Shown here piece after piece: positions 24,692 through 33,117 of a stretch of 64,000 nt of DNA (position 1 is the first letter of the stretch; each line of letters begins with the position of its first letter). Both the position numbers and the translations under genes were made by a program. The notes under the pieces are model-generated. The model was not told the DNA's origin and ran no database searches. It saw only the letters and a list, made by a program, of their open reading frames with translations. This stretch comes from Actinomadura madurae (GTDB lineage: Bacteria; Actinomycetota; Actinomycetes; Streptosporangiales; Streptosporangiaceae): the NCBI RefSeq assembly GCF_900115095.1, contig NZ_FOVH01000006.1, forward strand, positions 372,001-436,000. Reading direction: 5' to 3'.

Positions 24692-27186
24692 AGGCCGTCG
24701 TGATGGCGGGAGGCGAGGGGACGCGGCTGCGTCCGATGACCGCCAACCAGCCCAAGCCGCTCCTTCCGCTCGTCAACCGGCCGATCATGGAGCACGTGCT
24801 GCGGCTGCTGAAGAGGCACGGGTTCAGCGAGACCGTCGTCACCGTCCAGTTCCTGGCCGCGCTGATCCGCAACTACTTCGGCGACGGCGAGGAGCTCGGC
24901 ATGTCGCTGAGCTACGCGACCGAGGAGGTTCCCCTCGGCACCGCGGGCAGCGTCAAGAACGCCGAGGAGGCGCTGCGCGACGACCGGTTCCTCGTCATCT
25001 CGGGCGACGCCCTCACCGACATCGACCTGACCGACATGGTGCGGTTCCACGAGGAGAACGGCGCGCTCGTCACCATCGGCCTGAAGCGGGTCCCGAACCC
25101 CCTGGAGTTCGGGATCATCATCGTGGACGACGCGGGCCGCGTGCAGCGGTTCCTGGAGAAGCCCACCTGGGGCCAGGTGTTCTCCGACACCGTCAACACC
25201 GGCATCTACGTCATGGAGCCCGAGGTCCTGGAGCACGTCGCCGAGGGCGAGCCGGTCGACTGGTCCGGGGACGTGTTCCCCAAGCTGCTCGCCGAGGGCG
25301 CCCGCCTGTTCGGGTACGTGGCCGACTGCTACTGGGAGGACGTCGGCACCCACGAGAGCTACCTCAAGGCCCAGGCCGACATGCTGTCCGGCCAGGTCGG
25401 CATCGACCTCGGCGGGTTCGAGGTGTCGCCGGGCGTGTGGGTCGCCGAGGGCGCGGAGGTGGACGCCGAGGCCGTGCTGAAGGGCCCGCTCTACATCGGC
25501 GACTACGCCAAGGTCGAGGCGGGCGTCGAGCTGCGCGAGTTCACCGTCCTCGGCAGCAACGTCGTCGTGAAGGAGGGCGCGTTCCTGCACCGGGCCGTCG
25601 TGCACGACAACGTGTTCGTCGCGCCGTCCACGAACCTGCGCGGCTGCGTCGTCGGCAAGAACACCGACATCATGGCGGGCGCCCGCGTGGAGGAGGGCGC
25701 GGTCATCGGGGACGAGTGCGTCATCGAGGCCGAGGCGTACGTCTCCAGCGGCGTGAAGGTCTACCCGTTCAAGACCATCGAGGCCGGCGCGGTCGTCAAC
25801 ACCAGCGTGATCTGGGAGTCGCGCGGGCAGCGCAACCTCTTCGGGCCGCGCGGCGTGTCCGGGCTCGTCAACGTGGAGATCACCCCGGAGCTGGCGGTCC
25901 GGCTCGCCAGCGCCTACGCGACGACGCTGAAGAAGGGCAGCACGGTCGTCACGGGACGGGACGTCTCCCGCGCCGCCCGCACCCTCAAGCGCGCGGTGAA
26001 CAGCGCGCTGACGGCCAGCGCGATCAACGTCCACGACCTGGAGGCGACGCCGCTGACCGTCGCCCGGTTCGAGACCGGCCGCGAGGACGCCGTCGGCGGC
26101 ATCTACCTCCGCACCACCCTCGGCGACCCGCAGGGCGTCGACATCCTGTTCCTCGACGCCGGCGGCGCCGACCTGTCCCAGGGCGCGCAGCGCAAGCTGG
26201 AGCGGGTCTTCGGCCGGCAGGAGTACCGCCGCGCGTTCCCGGGCGAGATCGCCGAGCTGGCCTACCCGCCGCGGGTCGTGGAGACCTACACCCGCGACCT
26301 GCTGCGCCGCGTCGACATCCGCGGGGTCCGCGAGGCCGGGCTGAAGATCGTCCTGGACTGCGCGGGCGGCGTCGCGTCGCTCGTCCTGCCGAACCTGCTC
26401 GGCAAGGTCGGCGTGGAGGTCCTCACCCGCAACGCCGGGCTGGACGAGGCCAACCCGACCGAGACGCTCGCCGAGCGGATGCGCGACCTGGAGCGGCTCG
26501 GCGAGCTGGTGTCGTCGTCGCGGGCCGCGTTCGGCGTCCGGTTCGACCCGGTGGGGGAGCGGATCTCCCTGGTGGACGAGAACGGCGAGCTGGTCGGCGA
26601 CGACCGGGCGCTGCTGGTGATGCTGGACCTGGTGGCGGCGGAGCGCCGCGGCGGCCGGGTGGCGCTGCCGGTGACGACGACCAGGGTCGCCGAGCAGGTG
26701 TGCCGGTTCCACGGCGTGCAGGTCGAGTGGACGTCCACGTCCCAGGACGTCCTCACCAAGGCCGCCGCGCAGCCCAGCGTGGTCTTCGCCGGCGACGGGC
26801 GCGGCGGGTTCCTGATGCCGGAGTTCAGCGGCACCGTCGACGGGATCGCGGCGTTCGTCCGGCTCGTCGGCCTGGTCGCGCGGACCCGGCTGACGCTCTC
26901 CCAGATCGACCGGCGGATCCCCGACGCGCACCTGCTGCGGCGCTCGGTCCCGACGCCCTGGGCGGCCAAGGGCGGCGTGATGCGGCACGTCGTGGAGGCC
27001 GCCGCGGACCGCGCGATCGACACCACCGACGGGGTCCGCGTGGTCGAGGACGACGGCCGCTGGGTCCTCGTGCTGCCCGACCCCGCCGAGGCCGTCACCC
27101 ACCTGTGGGCGGAGGGGCCGGACGCGGACGCCGCCCAGGCGCTGCTGGAGGAGTGGGCGGTCGTGGTGGAGCGCGCCGGTTCGTGA
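24688..27186 (+). CDS. Mannose-1-phosphate guanylyltransferase / phosphomannomutase-like fusion
   Basis: The 832-residue protein has three parts. Residues 1-235 are a nucleotidyltransferase domain with AGGEGTRLRPMTANQPKPLL at the nucleotide-binding loop. About 250-370 is a left-handed beta-helix with hexapeptide repeats. About 385-830 is a phosphohexomutase-like region. The mutase part keeps later blocks (GDGRGGFLMPEFSG near 700) but lacks the TASHNP phosphoserine loop of true phosphomannomutases, as far as I can see. GDP-mannose synthesis by the first domain is the likely role; the last may be regulatory. It is cotranscribed with the phosphatidyltransferase through a 4-bp overlap. Confidence 0.87.
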   Translation: MKAVVMAGGEGTRLRPMTANQPKPLLPLVNRPIMEHVLRLLKRHGFSETVVTVQFLAALIRNYFGDGEELGMSLSYATEEVPLGTAGSVKNAEEALRDDRFLVISGDALTDIDLTDMVRFHEENGALVTIGLKRVPNPLEFGIIIVDDAGRVQRFLEKPTWGQVFSDTVNTGIYVMEPEVLEHVAEGEPVDWSGDVFPKLLAEGARLFGYVADCYWEDVGTHESYLKAQADMLSGQVGIDLGGFEVSPGVWVAEGAEVDAEAVLKGPLYIGDYAKVEAGVELREFTVLGSNVVVKEGAFLHRAVVHDNVFVAPSTNLRGCVVGKNTDIMAGARVEEGAVIGDECVIEAEAYVSSGVKVYPFKTIEAGAVVNTSVIWESRGQRNLFGPRGVSGLVNVEITPELAVRLASAYATTLKKGSTVVTGRDVSRAARTLKRAVNSALTASAINVHDLEATPLTVARFETGREDAVGGIYLRTTLGDPQGVDILFLDAGGADLSQGAQRKLERVFGRQEYRRAFPGEIAELAYPPRVVETYTRDLLRRVDIRGVREAGLKIVLDCAGGVASLVLPNLLGKVGVEVLTRNAGLDEANPTETLAERMRDLERLGELVSSSRAAFGVRFDPVGERISLVDENGELVGDDRALLVMLDLVAAERRGGRVALPVTTTRVAEQVCRFHGVQVEWTSTSQDVLTKAAAQPSVVFAGDGRGGFLMPEFSGTVDGIAAFVRLVGLVARTRLTLSQIDRRIPDAHLLRRSVPTPWAAKGGVMRHVVEAAADRAIDTTDGVRVVEDDGRWVLVLPDPAEAVTHLWAEGPDADAAQALLEEWAVVVERAGS

Positions 27187-27211
27187 CCCGGCTCCCGGCA
27201 CCGGGGCCCGG

Positions 27212-28552
27212 TCAGTCGACGGAGGCGTCGTCCGGGCTGCCGGCGGCGATGCCGGCGAGGACGCCGAGCGCGCGGGCCAGGGCGTCCGGGGGCGGTGAGG
27301 CGAGGCCGAAGCGGATCGCGCGGGGGGCGGCGGCGCCACCGACGACGAACGCGGCGGCGGGCGTGACGGCGATCCCGTGCCGCGCCGCCGCCGCGACGAA
27401 CGTCTCCGCCCGCCACCGGGTCGGCAGCTCCCACCAGCCGAAGTACGAGCAGGGGCCCCACCGGACGGCCGCGCCGCCGAGGCGGCCGGCCGCGATCCGC
27501 CGCCGGGCGTCGGCGTCGGCGCGCTTGGCGGCCGTCACCGCCTCGACCGTCCCGTCGGCCATCCAGCCGGCCGCCGCGTCCAGCGCGAAGCCCGCCGGAC
27601 CCCAGCCGCCCGAGCGCAGCGCCGCGGCGAGGCGTCCCGACAGCTCCGCGGGCGGGATCGCGAACCCGAGGCTGAGGCCCGGCGCGAGGCGCTTGGAGAG
27701 GCTGTCGACCAGCACGGTGCGCCCCGGGGCGAACGCGGCGAGCGGCTCGGGCGCGTCCTCTGGGAGGAACGCCCAGACGCGGTCCTCGATCGCGTGGAGG
27801 CCGAGCCGGTCGAGGGTGCCGGCCAGTTCGGCGCGACGCCGCGGTGGCATCGTCGTCCCGCGCGGGTTGTGCAGTGTCGGCTGGACGTACACCGCGCCGA
27901 GCGGTGCGGTGCGATGGACCTCGGCGAGGGCGTCGGGGCGCAGGCCCTCCTCGTCCATCGCGACGGGGACCAGGGTGACGCCGAGCCTGGCCGCGACGCC
28001 CTTGATCACCGGATAGGTCAGCGCCTCGACGGCGAGCCGCCCGCCCGGCGGCACGAGCGCGGCCACGGCGCCCGCGATCGCCTGCCGGCCGTTGCCCGCG
28101 AACAGCACGCCGGCCGCCTCCGGCCGCCATCCCGGCGTGGCCAGCAGTTCCGCCGCGGCCTCCCGCGCGGCGGCGGTCCCCGCGACGCCGGCGGGCCCGA
28201 GCACCGCGTCGAGGACGTCCGGCCGCCGCAGGCGTTCCAGCCCCGCGGCGAGCAGCGCGCTCTGCCCCGGGGCCACGGGGTAGTTCAGCTCCAGGTCGAC
28301 GCGGGCGTCCGCGGGCTCGGCGAGCGCGGGGCCGGGAGGGCGCTCCGCGGCGCGGACGAACGTCCCGCGGCCCACCTCGCCCACCACGAGGCCCCGCCTG
28401 GCCAGCTCCCGGTAGACGCGGGCCGCGGTGGAGGCCGCGATGCCGCGGCTCCGCGCGAAGGCCCGCTGCGGCGGCAGCCGGTCGCCGGGCCGCAGCCGCC
28501 CCGCCGCGATGTCGGCCGCCACCGCGTCGGCGGCCCGCCGGAAGTCCTCCAT
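27212..28552 (-). CDS. MocR-type regulator (GntR helix-turn-helix fused to aminotransferase domain)
   Basis: The 446-residue protein has an N-terminal GntR winged helix (RPGDRLPPQRAFARSRGIAAST near residues 22-43) and a fold-type I aminotransferase domain with the PLP lysine K287 in SLSKRLAPGLSLGF. MocR proteins sense amino acids or vitamin B6 forms. The ATG at 28552 is chosen because GGAG lies 7 bases upstream; earlier starts would place the operator repeats inside the gene. It is divergent from a LysE-type exporter, which it probably controls. Confidence 0.9.
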   Translation of the reverse strand: MEDFRRAADAVAADIAAGRLRPGDRLPPQRAFARSRGIAASTAARVYRELARRGLVVGEVGRGTFVRAAERPPGPALAEPADARVDLELNYPVAPGQSALLAAGLERLRRPDVLDAVLGPAGVAGTAAAREAAAELLATPGWRPEAAGVLFAGNGRQAIAGAVAALVPPGGRLAVEALTYPVIKGVAARLGVTLVPVAMDEEGLRPDALAEVHRTAPLGAVYVQPTLHNPRGTTMPPRRRAELAGTLDRLGLHAIEDRVWAFLPEDAPEPLAAFAPGRTVLVDSLSKRLAPGLSLGFAIPPAELSGRLAAALRSGGWGPAGFALDAAAGWMADGTVEAVTAAKRADADARRRIAAGRLGGAAVRWGPCSYFGWWELPTRWRAETFVAAAARHGIAVTPAAAFVVGGAAAPRAIRFGLASPPPDALARALGVLAGIAAGSPDDASVD

Positions 28553-28563
28553 GCGAACTCCAA

Positions 28564-28598
28564 ATTGCACCGAGAGCAATATAATTATTGCACTGAGA
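28564..28598. promoter_or_regulatory. MocR operator: direct repeats with embedded inverted repeat
   Basis: ATTGCACCGAGA (28564-28575) and ATTGCACTGAGA (28587-28598) are direct repeats 23 bp apart, about two helical turns. This is the arrangement known for MocR regulators. Between and across them GCAATATAATTATTGC (28576-28591) is an inverted repeat. The segment is strikingly AT-rich for this genome and lies between the two divergent starts. Confidence 0.7.
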
Positions 28599-28644
28599 AT
28601 ACTCCGGCTTCTAGATTGAGATCATCGCTTTGACTGGAGTCCCG

Positions 28645-29283
28645 ATGATCTCGTACACGGCCGCCGCGGCCATCGCCCTGTTCGCCCTCGGCCTCGTGCT
28701 CACCCCCGGGCCCAACATGATCTACCTGGTGTCCCGGACGGTGACGCAGGGGCGCCGCGCCGGCCTGGTCTCCCTCGCCGGCGTCGCCGCGGGGTTCCTG
28801 GTCTACGTCGCCGCCGCCACCGCCGGCCTCACGACCGTGTTCGCGCTCGTCCCGGCCCTCTACACGGCGATCAAGCTGGCCGGGGCCGGCTACCTGCTGT
28901 GGCTCGCCTGGCAGGCGCTGCGGCCCGGCGGCACGGCCGCGTTCGCCCCCCGGGACCTGCCCGCCGACCCGCCGCGCCGCCTGTTCGCCATGGGCCTGGT
29001 CACGAACCTGCTGAACCCGAAGATCGCGGTCCTGTACGTGTCGCTGCTGCCGCAGTTCGCCGACCCCGGCCGGGGCGGCGTCGCCGTCCAGATCCTGCTG
29101 CTCGGCCTCGTCCAGATCGCCGTCGCCGTCACCGTCAACGCCCTCATCGTGCTCGGCGCCGGGGCGGTCGCCGCCTTTCTCGCGAGCCGGCCCGGCTGGC
29201 GGCGCGTCCAGCGGTACCTCATGGGCTCGGTGCTCGCGGGGCTCGCCGTGCACATCGGCCTGCACCGTCCCGCCACGGCCTGA
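28645..29283 (+). CDS. LysE/RhtB family amino-acid exporter
   Basis: The 212-residue protein has six hydrophobic segments and the family opening FALGLVLTPGPNMIYLVSRT (about 9-28), with VTNLLNPKIAVLY near 115-127. Members export amino acids such as threonine, homoserine or lysine across the membrane. The ATG at 28645 has TGGAG 5 bases upstream. It is divergent from the MocR regulator, which fits substrate-induced export. The pair interrupts a gene order otherwise conserved with mycobacteria. Confidence 0.9.
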   Translation: MISYTAAAAIALFALGLVLTPGPNMIYLVSRTVTQGRRAGLVSLAGVAAGFLVYVAAATAGLTTVFALVPALYTAIKLAGAGYLLWLAWQALRPGGTAAFAPRDLPADPPRRLFAMGLVTNLLNPKIAVLYVSLLPQFADPGRGGVAVQILLLGLVQIAVAVTVNALIVLGAGAVAAFLASRPGWRRVQRYLMGSVLAGLAVHIGLHRPATA

Positions 29284-29325
29284 CCGGCCCGTCAGGGCGA
29301 TGCCCGCGCTTGCCATGATGGGGCG

Positions 29326-30234
29326 GTGATCGCACGACGGAACACCCCGGGCCGGCGGCCGGACGCCACCATGTCGCTGCTCGCGGACCTGGTCGCCGGG
29401 CGGCTCGACCCCGGCTACGCCGAGGCGGCCGCGCGCCGGGCCGCCGCCGGCGCCCCGCCCCGCCGGGGCCGGCTGCGGGGCGGGGGCGTCCTGCTCGTCC
29501 TGGTGCTCACCGGGACCCTCGTCGCCGTCGCCGGCGCCGAGGCCCGCCGCGGCGAGCCCGTCGCGGCCGAGCGGCGCTCCCGGCTCATCGGCGAGATCCG
29601 CGCCCGCACCGCCGAGACCGACGCCCTGCAGGACCGCCTCGGCCGGCTGCGGGCCGACACCGAGCGCCGCCGCGCCGCCGCGCTGGCCCGCACCGACGCC
29701 GGCCGCCGCCTCCGGCTGGAGCTGGCGCGCGCCGCCGCCGCGGCCGCCGCCACGCCCGCCGCGGGGGAGGGCGTCGTCGTCACCCTGGACGACTCGCCGC
29801 GCGGCGGCGCGTCCGGGAACGCCGAGTCCGGGAACGCCGAGTCGGGAAACGCAGCGTCCGGCCGCGCCCCCTCCGGCGGCCGGGTCTATGATCAGGACCT
29901 CCAGGTGCTGGTGAACGGGCTGTGGGCGGCCGGCGCAGCGGCCATCGGCGTCAACGGACTGCGGCTCACCCCGACCACGGCGATCCGCACCGCGGGCGAG
30001 GCGATCCTGGTCGACTACCGGCCGCTCGCCGGGCCCTACGAGGTGACCGCGCTGGGCGACCCCGGACGCCTTCGGGACGCCTTCACGGGCTCGGCCGCCG
30101 ACCGGCGGCTCGACGCGCTGAAGGAGCGGTACGGCATCAGGTACGACGTGCGCCGGGCGCCCCGGGCGCGGCTGCCCGCCGCGGGGACGTCCCGGCTGCG
30201 GTACGCCGTCCCGGGCGACGGGGCCGGCCGGTGA
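29326..30234 (+). CDS. DUF881 family membrane protein (first copy)
   Basis: The 302-residue protein has one membrane helix (about residues 52-70), a coiled coil (about 80-130) and the DUF881 periplasmic domain, with VLVNGLWAAGAAAIGVNGLRL near 190-210 and YEVTALGDPGRL near 233. It corresponds by position to Rv1823 in M. tuberculosis. A run of SGNAE repeats is inserted between the coiled coil and the domain. The role is unknown, perhaps in the cell envelope or division. It is 22 bp upstream of the small basic protein gene. Confidence 0.87.
   Translation: MIARRNTPGRRPDATMSLLADLVAGRLDPGYAEAAARRAAAGAPPRRGRLRGGGVLLVLVLTGTLVAVAGAEARRGEPVAAERRSRLIGEIRARTAETDALQDRLGRLRADTERRRAAALARTDAGRRLRLELARAAAAAAATPAAGEGVVVTLDDSPRGGASGNAESGNAESGNAASGRAPSGGRVYDQDLQVLVNGLWAAGAAAIGVNGLRLTPTTAIRTAGEAILVDYRPLAGPYEVTALGDPGRLRDAFTGSAADRRLDALKERYGIRYDVRRAPRARLPAAGTSRLRYAVPGDGAGR
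29812..29856 (+). repeat. Three 15-bp tandem repeats inside the DUF881 gene
   Basis: Two identical units TCCGGGAACGCCGAG and a third variant unit encode SGNAE-SGNAE-SGNAA. The array keeps the reading frame and falls in a linker, so its length could vary between strains without harm. Confidence 0.85.
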
Positions 30235-30256
30235 GCGGGGGAGAGGTGACCCGAGG

Positions 30257-30589
30257 ATGATCGCGCTGATCGGGCTGGTGATCGGTGTGGCGCTGGGCCT
30301 GGTCCTGCAACCGGACGTGCCGCTCTGGCTGCAGCCCTACCTGCCGATCGCCATCGTGGCCGCCCTCGACGCGATGTCCGGCGGCGTCCGGGCCCGGCTG
30401 GAGGGCGTCTTCGACGAGAAGGTCTTCGCGGTCTCCTTCGTCGGCAACGCCGTCATCGCCGCGCTGATCGTCTTCCTCGGCGACGAGCTCGGCGTCGGCT
30501 CGCAGCTGTCCACCGGCGTCGTGGTCGTCCTCGGCATCCGGATCTTCTCCAACGCCGCGGCCATCCGGCGGAAGCTCTTCGGCGCATGA
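30257..30589 (+). CDS. sbp: Small basic protein (DUF1290 family)
   Basis: The 110-residue protein has three membrane helices (about 3-20, 25-42 and 58-77). Its middle LPIAIVAALDAMSGGVRARLEG and end RIFSNAAAIRRKLFG are the hallmark of the Sbp family, usually found beside DUF881 proteins and near division genes. It lies 22 bp after the first DUF881 gene and overlaps the second by 4 bp. It equals Rv1824 by position. Function unknown. Confidence 0.9.
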   Translation: MIALIGLVIGVALGLVLQPDVPLWLQPYLPIAIVAALDAMSGGVRARLEGVFDEKVFAVSFVGNAVIAALIVFLGDELGVGSQLSTGVVVVLGIRIFSNAAAIRRKLFGA

Positions 30590-31359
30590 CCGGCGGCGAG
30601 CGGGCGCGCGGGGAAGAGCCCGCGGAGGACCGCGAGGAAGAACGCGAGGAGAAGAAGCCCGCGGAGGCGCCGGCGGAGCCGGGCGGCCTGCCCGCCCTCG
30701 CCGCGCTGCTGCGCCCCCGGACCGGCTCCGGCCAGGTCATGGCCGGGCTGCTCTGCCTCCTGCTCGGCTTCGCCTTCGTCGCCCAGGTGCGCTCGACCGA
30801 GCGCGACACCACCTTCGCCACCGCGCGCCAGGACGAGCTCGTCGGGATCCTGTCCGACCTGGGCCAGCGGTCCGAGCGGCTGCGGGGCGACCTGCGCGAC
30901 CTGGAGCAGACGAAGGCCGAGCTGGAGCGGGACGCGCGGGGCGGGACCGCGCTGGAGGACGCGCGCGAGCGGGCGGCCACCTACGGCCTCCTCGCGGGCA
31001 CGCTCCCGGCCGAGGGGCCCGGCATCGAGCTCGTCATCGGCGACCCCGGGGGCCGGGTCAGGGCGCTCGGCCTGCTGGACGCCCTGGAGGAGCTCCGCGA
31101 CGCCGGCGCCGAGGTCATCCAGGTCAACGACGTCCGGGCCGGCGTCGACACCCACTTCGTCGACGGCCGGGACGGCGTCCGGGCGGACGGCACGCTCCTC
31201 GCCGCCCCGTACCGCTTCCTCGCCATCGGCGACCCGCACACCTTGACCACGGCGCTCAACATCCCGGGCGGCGTCGTCCGGACGCTGGAGGGGGCCGGCG
31301 CCACCGTCCTGATCGCCCGGCGCGCGAAAGTGACCGTGGGCGCGATACGGTCTCCCTAG
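30586..31359 (+). CDS. DUF881 family membrane protein (second copy)
   Basis: The 257-residue protein has an acidic/basic alternating cytoplasmic N-terminus (residues 1-35), one membrane helix (about 50-68), a coiled coil (about 80-125) and the DUF881 domain with AEGPGIELVIGDPGG near 141 and EVIQVNDVRAGVDTHFVDG near 178. It corresponds to Rv1825. In mycobacteria gcvH follows directly; here a 311-bp gap without a gene follows instead. Confidence 0.88.
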   Translation: MTGGERARGEEPAEDREEEREEKKPAEAPAEPGGLPALAALLRPRTGSGQVMAGLLCLLLGFAFVAQVRSTERDTTFATARQDELVGILSDLGQRSERLRGDLRDLEQTKAELERDARGGTALEDARERAATYGLLAGTLPAEGPGIELVIGDPGGRVRALGLLDALEELRDAGAEVIQVNDVRAGVDTHFVDGRDGVRADGTLLAAPYRFLAIGDPHTLTTALNIPGGVVRTLEGAGATVLIARRAKVTVGAIRSP

Positions 31360-31670
31360 AGGGAACGGGGGAGACGTGAACCGGACGCCCGGCTGGGGCG
31401 TCGCGATCGCGGCCGTCCGCGCGGCGGCATGGACCTGCGATCATCGGCGAATGTAGTTTGGTGCAGCCGGTTCACCGTTCCAGTTGACCCCTCGGGTGAT
31501 AGCCGCGTAAGTTGCGGCGACCGTCGCGACAGCGGACGGTGAGCAGGACCGTGGCCGGGGGGCGGTTCCCCGGCGCGTGGGTTGGGTGAAGGATGCGCGT
31601 GGCGCAGGCGGCTTCCGTTGCGGCGGGACGCCGCGGGCGGCACGCCGATGGTAGGAGGCCGAGCCGATCG
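31360..31670. other. Gap where gcvH is usually found; holds the garA promoter
   Basis: This 311-bp stretch has no open frame with gene-like codon usage in any frame. In mycobacteria the glycine-cleavage H protein gene lies between the second DUF881 gene and garA; no lipoyl-domain remnant is visible here. The only clear content is the promoter at 31484-31513. Confidence 0.6.
31484..31513 (+). promoter_or_regulatory. Probable sigma-70-type promoter of garA
   Basis: TTGACC (31484-31489) and TAAGTT (31508-31513) are separated by 18 bp, within the range for the principal sigma factor. This implies a leader of about 150 bases before the garA ATG. Confidence 0.55.
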
Positions 31671-32201
31671 ATGCCGAGCGTCTACTGCACGCAGTGCGGT
31701 CACGCCAACCCGGATGATGCCCGCTTCTGCTCGAACTGCGGCACTCCGCTGAGGAGCGCGGGGCCGCCGCCTCCCCGCGAGTCGCCGGGCGAGTCCACGT
31801 CCACGATCTCCATCGGCGGGTTCGAGGCCCTCGACACCGACACCGGCGCCGAGGAGCAGGTCGGCCCCGACCAGATGGCCATGGAGGCGCTCCCTCCGGG
31901 CACGGCGCTGCTCGTGGTCAAGCGCGGCCCCAACGCCGGCAGCCGCTTCCTGCTCGACAAGGACCGCACGTCCGCCGGGCGGCACCCCGAGAGCGACATC
32001 TTCCTGGACGACGTCACCGTCTCCCGCCGGCACGCCGAGTTCGCCCGCCAGGGCGGCACCTTCTCCGTCCGGGACGTCGGCAGCCTCAACGGCACCTACG
32101 TCAACCGGCAGCGGATCGACCAGGCCGGGCTGTCGGGCGGCGACGAGGTCCAGATCGGCAAGTTCCGGCTGGTGTTCCTGACCAACCCGGCGCACGGCTG
32201 A
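31671..32201 (+). CDS. garA: FHA-domain protein GarA/OdhI-like with N-terminal zinc ribbon
   Basis: The 176-residue protein has a C-terminal FHA domain nearly identical to mycobacterial GarA (SALLVVKRGPNAGSRFLL-like start, SAGRHPESDIFLDDVTVSRR, VGSLNGTYVNR, DEVQIGKFRLVFL). GarA inhibits 2-oxoglutarate dehydrogenase/decarboxylase and switches glutamate metabolism when its threonines are phosphorylated by PknB/PknG. Here the N-terminus carries a four-cysteine zinc ribbon (YCTQCGHANPDDARFCSNCG, residues 5-24). A Ser/Thr-rich segment STSTISIGGFEALD (about 45-58) is the likely phosphorylation site. AGGAGG lies 12 bases before the ATG. Confidence 0.88.
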   Translation: MPSVYCTQCGHANPDDARFCSNCGTPLRSAGPPPPRESPGESTSTISIGGFEALDTDTGAEEQVGPDQMAMEALPPGTALLVVKRGPNAGSRFLLDKDRTSAGRHPESDIFLDDVTVSRRHAEFARQGGTFSVRDVGSLNGTYVNRQRIDQAGLSGGDEVQIGKFRLVFLTNPAHG

Positions 32202-32216
32202 CGGTACGGGGCGACG

Positions 32217-32975
32217 ATGGGAGGGCCCTTGAACGCGGAGCCGGCCCGATCCCCGATGACGATCGGGGACGTCCTCGGGCTGCTCAGGCCGGAGTTCCCC
32301 GACATCACCATCTCCAAGATCCGGTTCCTGGAGTCCGAGGGCCTCGTCGAGCCGGAGCGCAGCCCCTCCGGCTACCGCAAGTTCTGCGACGCCGACGTCG
32401 AGCGCCTCCGGTTCGTGCTCACCGCGCAGCGCGACCACTACCTGCCGCTGCGCGTCATCAGGCAGCGCCTGGAGGCCCGCGACCACGGGGAGAGCGCCCC
32501 GGCGCCCGCGGTCCGCGACTCCGCTGCCTGCGACTCCGCCGTCCGCGCGCCGGAGCGGCGCCGTCCCCGCACCCTGGTCGCCGCCGACACCACCGCCGCC
32601 GACCCCGCCGTCCGCCTCACCCGCCGCCAGCTCCTGGACGGCGCCGGGATCGACGAGGCCCTCCTCGCCCGCCTGGAGGAGTACGGCCTCGTCCGCCGCG
32701 CCGGCGGGCACTACGACGGCGACGCGCTGAACATCGCCCGCGTCGCCGCCGCGCTCGGCGAGTTCGGCTTCGAGGTCCGGCACCTGCGCGCCGTCAAGGC
32801 CGCCGCCGACCGCCAGGTCGGCCTCATCGAGCAGATGGTCGCGCCGCAGCTGCGCCGCCGCGGCAGCGGCGCCCACGAGCAGGCCGCCGAGACCGCGCGG
32901 GAGATCGCCGCGCTGTCGGTCCGGCTGCACGCCGCGCTGGTCAGCGCCGGTCTACGCGAAAGCCTCGACCCCTGA
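32217..32975 (+). CDS. ftsR: MerR-type regulator FtsR
   Basis: The 252-residue protein has an N-terminal MerR winged helix: TIGDVLGLLRPEFPDITISK near 16-35 and FLESEGLVEPERSPSGYRKF near 38-57. A second domain (about 120-245) resembles the Rv1828/FtsR effector region. FtsR in Corynebacterium activates ftsZ. Position after garA matches Rv1828. The ATG at 32217 is used, but a TTG at 32229 has a much better GGGAGGG 5 bases upstream and may be the true start. Confidence 0.88.
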   Translation: MGGPLNAEPARSPMTIGDVLGLLRPEFPDITISKIRFLESEGLVEPERSPSGYRKFCDADVERLRFVLTAQRDHYLPLRVIRQRLEARDHGESAPAPAVRDSAACDSAVRAPERRRPRTLVAADTTAADPAVRLTRRQLLDGAGIDEALLARLEEYGLVRRAGGHYDGDALNIARVAAALGEFGFEVRHLRAVKAAADRQVGLIEQMVAPQLRRRGSGAHEQAAETAREIAALSVRLHAALVSAGLRESLDP

Positions 32976-33117
32976 TCATGCGGGCCGCGGAGGATTTTCC
33001 CGCCCTCGCCGCACCACGAGGTGTCCGGGCCTGGGTGTACGTTGGCTACATGGTTCGGTCAGGATTCGATCCGCTGCACGTGGTGATCGAGACAGCGAGA
33101 ACCAGCAGGGAGCCGCA

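Noticed and set aside
24589-27339. A 916-codon minus-strand open frame opposite the guanylyltransferase
   Set aside because: Composition is low-complexity Asp/Val/Leu/Gly from the opposite strand and no start signal exists; the plus strand has recognised motifs throughout.
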